This document shows, in pieces, positions 43,194-51,295 of a stretch of DNA of 59,028 nucleotides; the first letter of the stretch is position 1, and every line of letters begins with the position of its first letter. The stretch comes from Thermoproteota archaeon. Its GTDB lineage: Archaea > Thermoproteota > Thermoprotei_A > Sulfolobales > NBVN01. The notes beneath the pieces are model-generated. The model was not told the DNA's origin. It was given only the letters and a program-made list of their open reading frames with translations, and did no database searches. The position numbers and the translations under genes were made by a program. The stretch is taken from contig JAUQPH010000006.1 in assembly GCA_030550455.1 (NCBI GenBank), forward strand, positions 1-59,028. The letters run 5' to 3'.

Positions 43194-44687
43194 TCACCCT
43201 GTCTTTCCAACCTGCTTCTCTATAGACTTAGCGACTATGAAGTACATTATAAAGCCACCTATTATCAATATGATCATTCCTGGGAACGTGTAGTACGTGT
43301 GTAAACCTGCTCCCCAACCTCTAATCCACTCTCCATAGACTATCCACCATGCGAAGAACAGTATCGGAATTACTATGTTTACCTTGAGCATTACGTCCCA
43401 CCAACTCCCGAGCTTTATGAAGGGCTTTATATCCATGTCTGCTAACCCCTTTCTTATTTTAGCTGCGTCGGTAAAGTACGATGTTATGAGTGCTATGAAT
43501 ACGAGACCTAACGACAAGCCGACGACGCCCCAGACGGTGTCGTAGTAGTCTAGCCAGTCACCACTGAGAGCTGTGGGGATGCCGCAGAAGAACGCGAGGA
43601 TTCCGGTTATCGTAGCTGCTTGCCAGGTCTTTAAGCCGAAGTCTTTTAGAGGTCTTAGAGCTACTTCATGTATAGTTATTAAGCTTGTAAAGGCAGCAAA
43701 CCAGAACGCGATAAAGAAGAACGCTGCGTAAACGTGTCCAGCAGCCCCCATCTTCCTAAATAATTGAGGTAAGACTACGAAAGCGAGACCCGTACCCGCC
43801 TGCTTTATGTCTTCAAAGGGAGTAGCAGAAATAGCGAATATCAGCGGTATGATAGCTGTACCCGCCATCCACGCAACAGCTGAGTCGTTCACAACGTTAC
43901 CAAAAGCTGTTAAAGTTGGGTCATCATTTCTCCTCATCCACGCACCAGCACATATGAAGAAGCCCCAAGCTATCCCAATACTCCATATAACCTGAGATAG
44001 TGACTGCATCCAAGTCGATGGGTCCCCTAAAGCCTCAAGCCTTGGCACCATATAGAACTCGAGTCCTTTTTCTGCGCCTGGTAGGGTAACAGTAAATATG
44101 GCTAAACCGACTGTAAATATGAATAGAAGCGGGAACATGAACCTAGCGACCTGACCTATTCCCTTGATGCCGAATGCCGTAACGATTATGCTGAGGAATA
44201 TCATGAACGCTCCAACACCTAGAGATGCCGGTGTGAAGCCGAAGTCACTCCAGAACGCACTAGCATCAAACCCTGGCGTAAAGAAGGTTCCAGCTATTGC
44301 GTGAAGCATGTAGTAGAATATCCACCCAGTAACGACCCAGTAGTAGCACATGATCATGAAGTCCGCCCAGGCCATCCACATACCCCCGAAGGCAGCCCAC
44401 TTCTTATGCCTCTCGGCGAGGTTGTAAGGTCCATGAATAGGACCACCTCTACCGAGTTTACCAATAGCGTACTCCGCCACTGCGAGCGGGAACGCAACTA
44501 CTATTAGCCATATCAAGTACGTTAAGAGGAAGCTTCCTCCTCCGTAGTTAGCGGCTCTCCACGAAAACCTCCAGTAGTTTCCAGCACCTACAGACCACCC
44601 AACAGCGGTCATCAATAATGCAAAGCTGCTCCAAGCCCGCTCAAGAGTTCTAGCTATTAAAGGCTTAGACTCCACGGGCTTAGACAT
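43194..44687 (-). CDS. sodium-dependent NSS/SNF family symporter
   Basis: The 497-residue protein has about 12 helices and the NSS hallmark in helix 1, GWSVGAGNYWRFSWRAANYGGGSFLL (residues 29-54), which builds the sodium and substrate sites. Further markers are FPLAVAEYAIGKLGRG and GFFICAGAWMRRND. NSS members import amino acids or betaines with Na+. The gene opens an operon with two one-helix microproteins and, farther down, the racemase-family gene. Start ATG is preceded by GAGGTATC, with a TATA box at 44722-44731 on the minus strand. Context suggests proline, hydroxyproline or a D-amino acid as substrate. Confidence 0.92.
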   Translation of the reverse strand: MSKPVESKPLIARTLERAWSSFALLMTAVGWSVGAGNYWRFSWRAANYGGGSFLLTYLIWLIVVAFPLAVAEYAIGKLGRGGPIHGPYNLAERHKKWAAFGGMWMAWADFMIMCYYWVVTGWIFYYMLHAIAGTFFTPGFDASAFWSDFGFTPASLGVGAFMIFLSIIVTAFGIKGIGQVARFMFPLLFIFTVGLAIFTVTLPGAEKGLEFYMVPRLEALGDPSTWMQSLSQVIWSIGIAWGFFICAGAWMRRNDDPTLTAFGNVVNDSAVAWMAGTAIIPLIFAISATPFEDIKQAGTGLAFVVLPQLFRKMGAAGHVYAAFFFIAFWFAAFTSLITIHEVALRPLKDFGLKTWQAATITGILAFFCGIPTALSGDWLDYYDTVWGVVGLSLGLVFIALITSYFTDAAKIRKGLADMDIKPFIKLGSWWDVMLKVNIVIPILFFAWWIVYGEWIRGWGAGLHTYYTFPGMIILIIGGFIMYFIVAKSIEKQVGKTG

Positions 44688-44814
44688 GTGGAGATACCTC
44701 GATTTAGATATTGTAAAAAGGGTTTATATACGCGTTTCCATTTACGAAAGGTCTATTTATTAACCAACAGCTTGCAGAATTAATTGGTGATTCAATTCGC
44801 CGCAGGATAGAAGG
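44688..44814. promoter_or_regulatory. divergent promoter region of amino-acid module
   Basis: The region holds TATATAAACC (minus strand, 44722-44731) serving the NSS symporter and TCTATTTATTAAC (plus strand, about 44751-44763) serving the dehydrogenase operon. The closeness of the two TATA boxes allows common regulation of uptake and oxidation. Confidence 0.5.
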
Positions 44815-46290
44815 ATTTGGGAACACCCAATACTATCCTTCCGACGCGGCAGGAAGGTAACGTTCTTCTTTGAGGGACAACCCGTCGAAGCTTACGAAGG
44901 AGAGAGCATAGCTATAGCCCTCTATGCGGCTGGAGTAGACACACTCTCATGGAGCTCTAGCTTTAGTAGACCGAGAGGACCCTTCTGCATGATCGGTAAG
45001 TGCAGTAGCTGTTTCATGATCGTCAACGGAGTCCCCAACACTAAGACCTGTAGGGAGCCTGTGGCCGACGGACTCGTTGTAGAAAGGCAGAGAGGGTGGG
45101 TTAGCCCACCCGCAGAGCAAGTAGACCTGGGTAACGTAGAGAATTACGAAGTCGAGACAGACGTTTTGGTTGTAGGGGGTGGACCATCGGGTCTTTCTGC
45201 TGCTCTTAAGGTAGCTGAGTACGGTTATAACGTACTAGTCGTCGACGAGCACTTTAGACTAGGTGGTCAGCTCCTTAAGCAGACACACAAGTTCTTTGGA
45301 AACGTGGAGCTATTTGGTGGCATGAGGGGCTTCCAAATAGCTGAAGAATACATCAAGAAGATAGGTTCTAATGAGAAGATAAAGACCTTAACGCAGTCCG
45401 TCGTCTATGGAGTGTTTAGAGGAGGCGTCGTCGGGGTTTCCGGCAAAAACGCGCACTACGTAGTTAAGCCGAAAGCCGTAATAGGGTCTACTGGAGCTAC
45501 GGAAAGATACCTCGACTTCATAAACAACGACTTACCGGGTGTGATAGGTGCTGGAGGAGCTCAGACTATTATGAACGAGTACGGTGTTAGGCCTGGAGAT
45601 AGTGCTCTTGTCGTAGGGTCCGGTAACGTCGGTATTATAATCTCTTACCAGCTGCTTCAAGCAGGAGTAAGGGTTAAGGCAGTAGTCGAAATACTCCCTG
45701 AGGTCGGGGGTTGGTTTGTTCATGCTGCGAAGATAAGGAGATACGGGATTCCTATACTGCTTCAACACACACTTAAAGCTGTTTATGGAAACGGTAAGGT
45801 AAGTGAGGCTGAGGTTGTAGCAGTTGATAATAACTTCAACCCGGTGCCAGGAACCGAAAAGAGATTCGAAGTCGACCTTGTCTTGCTGGCGATAGGGCTC
45901 GAGCCGGACAATAGGTTCTTTGCCCAATGTGGTGCTGCGATGAAGTGGTCTCCAGACCTTGGTGGCTTAGTTCCTCTCAGGACACTAGACTTGGAGACGT
46001 CCGTTAAAAACCTATACGTAGCTGGTGATGCTTCAGGTATCGAAGAGGCTACAACAGCTATTATCGAAGGTCAAATAGCTGCTCTATCCATAGTCTCTAA
46101 GTTATCTGATGGTTCGCGCGCAAGTAAAGCCGAAGAGGAGATGGAGAAGTTGATCAGGTTCCTATGGGATGAGTATAGGGCCTCGCCGGTCCTAGCTAGA
46201 GCTAGACGCGGCAAGCAACTGGTAACCGTTAGTAGGGAGGAGATGGAGAAAATAAGGTCTGTGAACCCACCTCCTGTTTCATTTGGGTGA
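44815..46290 (+). CDS. alpha subunit of dye-linked (hydroxy)proline dehydrogenase (ATT start proposed)
   Basis: The protein joins an N-terminal [2Fe-2S] domain to an FAD/NAD(P) pyridine-nucleotide-disulfide-type flavoprotein, as in the alpha subunits of archaeal dye-linked L-proline dehydrogenase and D-hydroxyproline dehydrogenases (also HcnB/SoxA-like). The first ATG in frame (44989) would cut off the first cluster ligand: the frame upstream encodes HPILSFRRGRKVTFFFEGQP, VEAYEGES and RPRGPFC. Counted from ATT 44815 the ligands are Cys58, Cys63, Cys66 and Cys79. No ATG, GTG or TTG exists between the stop at 44788 and this section, so ATT 44815 (GGA 7 nt upstream) is my proposal, giving about 491 residues. 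The FAD motif VLVVGGGPSGLSAALKVAEY and second nucleotide motif ALVVGSGNVGIIISYQLL follow. Confidence 0.85.
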   Translation: MWEHPILSFRRGRKVTFFFEGQPVEAYEGESIAIALYAAGVDTLSWSSSFSRPRGPFCMIGKCSSCFMIVNGVPNTKTCREPVADGLVVERQRGWVSPPAEQVDLGNVENYEVETDVLVVGGGPSGLSAALKVAEYGYNVLVVDEHFRLGGQLLKQTHKFFGNVELFGGMRGFQIAEEYIKKIGSNEKIKTLTQSVVYGVFRGGVVGVSGKNAHYVVKPKAVIGSTGATERYLDFINNDLPGVIGAGGAQTIMNEYGVRPGDSALVVGSGNVGIIISYQLLQAGVRVKAVVEILPEVGGWFVHAAKIRRYGIPILLQHTLKAVYGNGKVSEAEVVAVDNNFNPVPGTEKRFEVDLVLLAIGLEPDNRFFAQCGAAMKWSPDLGGLVPLRTLDLETSVKNLYVAGDASGIEEATTAIIEGQIAALSIVSKLSDGSRASKAEEEMEKLIRFLWDEYRASPVLARARRGKQLVTVSREEMEKIRSVNPPPVSFG

Positions 46291-46297
46291 GTAGGGT

Positions 46298-46789
46298 ATG
46301 CCTACTCCATCCTTCAGGAAAACCGGTGTCATAAGCCTCGAAGAGCTTAGCACACTTAACTTGCTACCGCCGGAGAGTAGGCTGAAGAAGGGACCTGTAG
46401 CCGTACTCGAGTGTCCTGAGATGATACCGTGTAACATATGCGTTCCGTACTGCCCCACGAAGGCAATAAAGATGGAGAAGCTAATAGACTTGCCGATGGT
46501 TGATTGGAATAAGTGTACTGGTTGCAGCGTATGCGTTGCGGTATGTCCCGGTCTCGCGGCATTCGTGGTAGACCTCTCCAAGGAGGACGGTGACTACGTT
46601 ACGGTACCACACGAGTTTCTCCCGGCACCTAAGGTTGGTGACGAAGTAACTTTACTCAGTAGGACGGGTGAGAAATTGGGGAGGGGGACTGTCACTAGGG
46701 TCTGGGAGAGAAATAAGACATACGTAGTCACTGTTAAAGTACCTAAGGGGTTGGGTATGGAGGTGAGAGCTATATGGGTAGAGAAGTGA
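46298..46789 (+). CDS. two-cluster [4Fe-4S] ferredoxin subunit of the dehydrogenase
   Basis: This 163-residue protein has two ferredoxin-type cysteine sets: CNICVPYCP (with an upstream CPEMIP Cys) and CTGCSVCVAVCP, so two [4Fe-4S] clusters are likely. A C-terminal beta-barrel-like domain (residues about 105-163) follows, unlike plain ferredoxins. Thermococcal dye-linked L-proline dehydrogenase clusters contain a comparable ferredoxin-like subunit (PdhF). It follows the alpha gene by 7 nt and overlaps the next gene by 16 nt, so all belong to one complex and operon. It would move electrons from flavin to an acceptor. Confidence 0.88.
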   Translation: MPTPSFRKTGVISLEELSTLNLLPPESRLKKGPVAVLECPEMIPCNICVPYCPTKAIKMEKLIDLPMVDWNKCTGCSVCVAVCPGLAAFVVDLSKEDGDYVTVPHEFLPAPKVGDEVTLLSRTGEKLGRGTVTRVWERNKTYVVTVKVPKGLGMEVRAIWVEK

Positions 46790-47070
46790 GTAAGTCTAGT
46801 AACACTGTTATAGTGTGTAGGTGTAACGACGTAACCGCAGACGAAATTAGGAAAGCGATTGAAATGGGTATAGACGACTTCGAGCTGTTGAGGAAGTACC
46901 TTAGGCTAGGTTTTGGACCCTGCCAGGGTAGGAGCTGTATCATGATCGCTGCGAGAATGTTCGCTAGAGCTACTGGGAGAGGATTAGATGAGGTACTACT
47001 AAACTACAAGGTAAGACCACCTATAGTGCCTATTTCAGCTAGATACTTCATAAAGGGTGTCAAGTCATGA
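46774..47070 (+). CDS. BFD-like [2Fe-2S] subunit of the dehydrogenase
   Basis: The 98-residue protein has the BFD/NirB-type cluster pattern CRCNDVT (two cysteines) and GPCQGRSC (two cysteines), binding one [2Fe-2S]. Small proteins of this type accompany the flavin subunits of proline and hydroxyproline dehydrogenases (PdhX-like). It overlaps the ferredoxin gene and is joined to the beta-subunit gene by an ATGA overlap. The function is electron transfer within the complex in the cytoplasm or at the membrane. Confidence 0.85.
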   Translation: MGREVSKSSNTVIVCRCNDVTADEIRKAIEMGIDDFELLRKYLRLGFGPCQGRSCIMIAARMFARATGRGLDEVLLNYKVRPPIVPISARYFIKGVKS

Positions 47071-48206
47071 AGGTCCTTATAGTAGGAGCAGGTATTAGTG
47101 GGTTGTTCATAGCGTACGAGCTCGTCCAGCGTGGTGTTAAAGATGTAACCGTAATTGACTCAAGTTATCCAGGTAGTGGTGCTACCCTGAGAAACCTAGG
47201 TTGCTTTAGAACTTCCTTTACATCCCCAGAGCACGTAGTGCTTTTGAAGGAGAGCTTACGTGAGTGGTTCGCTCTAAAAGACGAGTTCGGGTTTAAGCTT
47301 GAGCGGAGAGGCTACCTCTGGGTAGCGCGGAAACCTGAAACTCTCGAAGGATTTAAGAAGCTGGTAGATTTCCACCATCAGTACGATGTCCCTACACGAA
47401 TTTTAGACGTAGAAGAAGTTAAGCGTGTAGAGCCAAGGCTTAACACTAAGCTAGTAGTCGGAGCAATGTTTGATCCTACAGCCGGTAGAATGCCTATAAT
47501 AGAGAACTTCGTTAATCTATACATTAAGGTAAAGAAGCTGGGGGTTAAAGTAGTACCGTACACCAAAGTGATTAAATTCATCCCGCGCGGTGATAGAGTT
47601 GTCGCTGCTGAGACCAGCGGTGGGACGGTCGAATTCGATGCGGCGGTTGTAGCAGCTGGGGGAGATAGTAGGGATCTAATAGCTACGGTTGGAGTAGATG
47701 TCCCAATCGTAGATGTACCGAGACACCCGTATGTAACAGAGCCTTATGCTGAAACTCTTAGGCCAGCGTTAATAATAGACTGGGACACTCCCGGGTCGCC
47801 CCATATAACCCAAAACGAGCACGGTAGCATGATACTTGCTAGAGACTTAGAGGACACTCCGAGAGCCTCTATATACTCTCAAAGAATAGATGCCGTACCG
47901 CATATACTCAAGCCTCTTAGAGAGCTCCTACCGTTCCTATCGAGTGTTAACATCCTGAGGTACTGGATGGGTTACTACGATATGACTCCAGACCACCACC
48001 CAATTTACGGACCGGTGACTCCATATGAGAACCTCTTCATAGCTGCCGGATTCAGTGGTCACGGGATGATGATGGGTCCAGTAACAGGTAAGCTCATTGC
48101 ATCGTGGATTCTCGACGGAAGACCGTACATAGATATCGCTAAAAACCTAACGCTAGAGAGGTTCAAGACCGGGAGATTGGTAAAGGAGTTGGCAGTTATA
48201 GGCTAA
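47067..48206 (+). CDS. beta subunit, DAO-type FAD amino-acid dehydrogenase
   Basis: The 379-residue flavoprotein belongs to the D-amino-acid oxidase / sarcosine oxidase beta fold: MKVLIVGAGISGLFIAYELV at the start, NLGCFRTSFTSPEHV (flavin-interacting loop), and the C-terminal GFSGHGMMMGPVTGKLIASW. This subunit carries the catalytic site oxidising a secondary or D-amino acid; in Thermococcus and Pseudomonas homologues the substrate is L-proline or cis-4-hydroxy-D-proline. Neighbouring racemase-family enzyme and symporter genes favour such a substrate. It is the last gene of the operon. Confidence 0.9.
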   Translation: MKVLIVGAGISGLFIAYELVQRGVKDVTVIDSSYPGSGATLRNLGCFRTSFTSPEHVVLLKESLREWFALKDEFGFKLERRGYLWVARKPETLEGFKKLVDFHHQYDVPTRILDVEEVKRVEPRLNTKLVVGAMFDPTAGRMPIIENFVNLYIKVKKLGVKVVPYTKVIKFIPRGDRVVAAETSGGTVEFDAAVVAAGGDSRDLIATVGVDVPIVDVPRHPYVTEPYAETLRPALIIDWDTPGSPHITQNEHGSMILARDLEDTPRASIYSQRIDAVPHILKPLRELLPFLSSVNILRYWMGYYDMTPDHHPIYGPVTPYENLFIAAGFSGHGMMMGPVTGKLIASWILDGRPYIDIAKNLTLERFKTGRLVKELAVIG

Positions 48207-48540
48207 GCCGCGTGAAATAAGAGAAGTTTTCAAGTCGTAGCCGACTTTTTCTTAGTCACATCGAGAGCTCCATTCTAAGGAGTGTAGGAAATCGGTAACG
48301 TGAGCGAATTATGGACTTTATCGCTCATACTCTACGTACGAGTAGGATTCTCTAACTCCTTTAATGATGGATGGGGGCTAAGATAGCCTCTAGTTTTAGC
48401 CTACTTTCGCTTTTTAGAGCTAGGGATAGCCGTTAATATAGGCACAAAGTTTTAAGCCGTAACTCACGCGTGCTCAACGATATCGCACACGAAGCTCGGA
48501 CAGCAGGAGATAGTGAGGTTCTACGGCTAGACCCATAGAG
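48207..48540. other. intergenic stretch, terminator only
   Basis: The stretch after the dehydrogenase operon has an oligo-T tract (GACTTTTTCTTAG, about 48243-48255), a plausible terminator. A small GGCTAA/TTTAGCC hairpin lies near 48377-48402. I see no gene. Confidence 0.35.
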
Positions 48541-49071
48541 TCATAAGTACGTAAGCCTTCCATTTATAACCCGAGCGCATTTCGTGAACCTGTGGTCGAT
48601 TTCCTTAGGTGGTATGAGGTGTACAACTCTAAACCCTTTATACACGAGCCAATCGGACAGGATCTTCCTGTGGCACCTATAGGGCTGTTTCTCGCGACAC
48701 AGTAGAACTATCTTGTACTTAAGACCTAACTCTAAGAGTCTCTCTAAGGACATTCTGGCCTCCTCAGACGTGAGTAAGTATGTTGCGTACGCTCTAAATC
48801 CCTCAGACTTGAAGCATCTACCAATACCAATATCGACCACATCGACCCCGAACCTTCTATAACCGCCGAGGCTAGGCATCCACTCGTAGCTCACTCCTAT
48901 GTTGGCAAACTCTCTCTCGAGGTTAGTACTAGAATAGCGGGGGAACCTAATGCTCTTACCCCAACGCCTAACATCTACAACAACTTCTACTCCACGACTC
49001 AAGACAATACTCTTTAGGTACTCGAGCTCAAGAGCGTCATAACCTAGGGTGAATATCGTCCTAGCGACCAC
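48541..49071 (-). CDS. DUF488 family protein
   Basis: The 176-residue protein matches DUF488: N-terminal TIFTLGYDALELEYL, then VVVDVRRWGKSIRFPRYSST, MPSLGGYRR and a C-terminal LLCREKQPYRCHRKILSDWL with paired cysteines. The family is widespread and of unknown biochemical role, sometimes near DNA modification or repair genes. No partner is evident here. The gene is monocistronic, and the region upstream (49072-49258) contains only AT-rich promoter-like sequence before the TnpB-tail locus. Confidence 0.85.
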   Translation of the reverse strand: MVARTIFTLGYDALELEYLKSIVLSRGVEVVVDVRRWGKSIRFPRYSSTNLEREFANIGVSYEWMPSLGGYRRFGVDVVDIGIGRCFKSEGFRAYATYLLTSEEARMSLERLLELGLKYKIVLLCREKQPYRCHRKILSDWLVYKGFRVVHLIPPKEIDHRFTKCARVINGRLTYL

Positions 49072-49258
49072 AAGTAGTGAAATCTATTATAAGCTATTAT
49101 TTTATAGACTCTCTGGTTATCACCTTAACTCATCGATAGTCTCGACCGCTCTAGCTTGAAACACGTACTACTGCTTTACTAGAACTTAGGTCGTAGCTTA
49201 ACAAAGCCTCGCGTGATTGCTTAAATATTTCAATATTTCATAAAGGATCGTAAGGGTT

Positions 49259-49485
49259 TGCAACTGTTTCGATGTGTTAGGTTTATATAGGTTTTTGTAG
49301 GATTTCTTCGTGATGATGAGAGGTGCTTCGAGACACCTAGATGTGAGCCCCGTGCCGTTGGGCTCGAAGGGTGCCCATGACCCCTGCGTGGAGTGGTCGG
49401 TGACCACGGTGAACCGCAGGGCTGAGGCACAACCCGCCCTAGGAAAACCTACAGAAACCTAGAGCGGGAAACGGTTGTGCTAGGA
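49259..49485 (+). repeat. TnpB-tail (omega-RNA-like) locus, IS607 group, copy B
   Basis: This short locus shares 18 identical bases (49350-49367) with the 3' end of tnpB at 29444-29461. Downstream it forms an outer stem CCCTGCG/CGCAGGG (49382-49388 with 49415-49421) with inner GTGGTC/GACCAC, and a terminal hairpin (49433-49442 with 49459-49468) followed by AAACGGT like the IS607 right end. Its left part (GCAACTGTTTCGATGTGTTAGG) resembles the left ends of the other loci. No protein is encoded. It looks like a deletion derivative with an intact guide-RNA scaffold. Confidence 0.65.
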
Positions 49486-49641
49486 AATACTGTATCCGAA
49501 CCTTTTTTGACTCCTTAGGTTTGCGCTAGGTTACGTCTTGTAGTTTAAAAGAGAAGGAGGGTCGTAGTTCTTGCAACTTATTTTCACCGCTGCTATCGGT
49601 AGACTAGACTGAGATTTAGAGAGCGGATTTGGTGAGTTACC

Positions 49642-50574
49642 ATGGTCGTTAGAGAGAAGTACAGCCTTAGGTGGAGGCTTAAGGGGGCCTTTAGAGCACT
49701 CTCTATTTCGCTAACTGTTTCTCTTTTTGGAGTAGTGGTTGACCTTATAGCCTTCCTGGCTACTGGGAGCATCATATTAGTGACGGATCTGCTCCACTGG
49801 GTTGTAGATACACTTCTCGAAGCCGTTCTACTAGTGGTAGTATTTCTAGCGAGTAGGCTTAGCCGTAGGTTCCCGTGGTCGCTGGTTGTCATAGAGGCTC
49901 TCGCAGTTTCTCTCGGTACGTTAGCTATTTTGTTGGTTTACGGTTACTACTTCATGAACTACCTGGTGTTTGTGTCTGAAAAAGCTTCGGTATCGTACTC
50001 CGGTTACTCAGCGTCACTGGCGACGGTTTTTGGCGGTGTTCTAACTTTCTACCTTTATAGAATACAGAAGAAGAATTTCGAGAGGTACAGAATAGAGCTA
50101 CTCAAGTTCGATACAACTCATGCCTTAATCGATTTCATTGCGGCAGTGATAGCTACAGTAGGTATAGTGCTGACAACGCTTACAGGTAGCTACACACTAG
50201 AGCTAGTCTTCACCTTGATCTTACTTCTCTTCGTAGTCCACAGCCTCTTCGAGGTTGTACGAGACAACCTAAAAACAGTTCTTGGAGTGAATAGGGACCT
50301 AAAGTTGGAGAAGGAGGTGTGGTCGGCTCTCAGATACATTGAGACACCGAAGACTAGAGTAAAAGACTTAAGCGCAAGAAGGTTTGGGTCTCTATCTGTA
50401 GTTGAAGTCCATCTAGAAGTAGAACCTAATATAACCGTACTAGAGCTACACAGAATCCGAAAACGGATTATCAACATAGTCAGAGATATTTCTGATGTGA
50501 TATACCATGTTGACGTAACCTTCTACCCAAGCTCTATGAGGAGGAAAACTAAGAAGTCCGTAAAGCGGAAATAG
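49642..50574 (+). CDS. cation diffusion facilitator (CDF) transporter
   Basis: The 310-residue protein has about six helices and both metal-binding HxxxD pairs of the CDF family: His52-Asp56 in LLHWVVDTLLE and His160-Asp164 in THALIDFIAA. The C-terminal cytoplasmic domain (about 230-300) has the CDF ferredoxin-like pattern with VVEVHLEVEPNITVLELHRI. The histidine-containing first site resembles zinc-type CDFs; substrate could be Zn, Co or similar. It exports metal ions. The start ATG has GGTGAG upstream. It is monocistronic. Confidence 0.88.
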   Translation: MVVREKYSLRWRLKGAFRALSISLTVSLFGVVVDLIAFLATGSIILVTDLLHWVVDTLLEAVLLVVVFLASRLSRRFPWSLVVIEALAVSLGTLAILLVYGYYFMNYLVFVSEKASVSYSGYSASLATVFGGVLTFYLYRIQKKNFERYRIELLKFDTTHALIDFIAAVIATVGIVLTTLTGSYTLELVFTLILLLFVVHSLFEVVRDNLKTVLGVNRDLKLEKEVWSALRYIETPKTRVKDLSARRFGSLSVVEVHLEVEPNITVLELHRIRKRIINIVRDISDVIYHVDVTFYPSSMRRKTKKSVKRK

Positions 50575-50689
50575 GAAACGCCATTATTAAAAACACACTC
50601 CATCCTTCTGCCAACGACAGCTACCGACTTAGGGTAATCTAGTGCTCTTTGCGAATCTTCTTTAGTCTGCGGGATTCAGATTTCATGTT

Positions 50690-50972
50690 AGTTAATGTGG
50701 TTTAGTGCAAGCCCTCTGTTTCACAGACCTCGGGGGACTTTTAATCAGTGCCCACGTCATCGGTCTCTACTCGTTCGGGATAGCCCCAACCCACAGATCT
50801 CCTTCATCTAGTTCGGGTTCACAGCTACGGGGGAACCACACATACCGACTTTGATTGCCTCGCTCCTCAGGTCTTTACCACCTACCTACATTGTGGGCAG
50901 GCTCAACACACGATAATGCAGCTTACATCATACCTTCCAAACCTTCATGAAAAACTAAAACAGCCTTGAGGC
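50690..50972 (-). repeat. TnpB-tail-like relic, group 1, copy E (diverged)
   Basis: On the minus strand the sequence begins with GCCTCAAGGCTGTTTTAG and TTTTTCATG, aligning with the left end of the copy at 80-350. It continues with an internal segment (about 50835-50770) similar to copies 1 and 2, containing ATCTGTGGGTTGGGGCTA and ending in CCGATGA. The TnpB-like tail reading frame is broken. The right end is not clear. It is the most decayed member of the family. Confidence 0.4.
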
Positions 50973-51295
50973 ACAAAACTGCGGGCTCTACTGGAAGCCT
51001 ATATGCCTTTAAAACCTGAGACCTGCCTGAGACCTGCGTGCTTTCAAGCTCGGGTTTGAGCATGGCTTAAGTACTAGTGGAAAGCTATGTTAGTAAGAAG
51101 TACTCTCATTGTTAGTGGATTAAACACGGTATGTAGCTTAACGTATGATGCGCTACTTGCCTACCACAACTCTTTCTCCTAGTCTCACTAGGAAACCAGC
51201 ACTTTAGTACACAATTATTGAAGGTACTGTAGCTAGTTCAAGTGCGCTAAAGCGGGCTTATTACTGTACTATCTAGCATTACACTTGGGGTCAAG
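50973..51295. other. intergenic stretch before aminotransferase
   Basis: No gene is seen. It contains short direct repeats of GAGACCTGC (about 51018-51040) of no clear meaning. The last 30 nt hold the GGGGT ribosome binding site of the aminotransferase. Confidence 0.3.

Noticed and set aside
42928-43293. 121-codon plus-strand frame
   Set aside because: It runs antisense to the NSS operon's 3' end. The minus strand there encodes two microproteins with good ribosome binding sites and correct spacing, so the plus frame is a shadow.
49198-49430. Two small minus-strand frames
   Set aside because: They fall inside the copy-B TnpB-tail locus in antisense and resemble the shadow frames found in the other copies.
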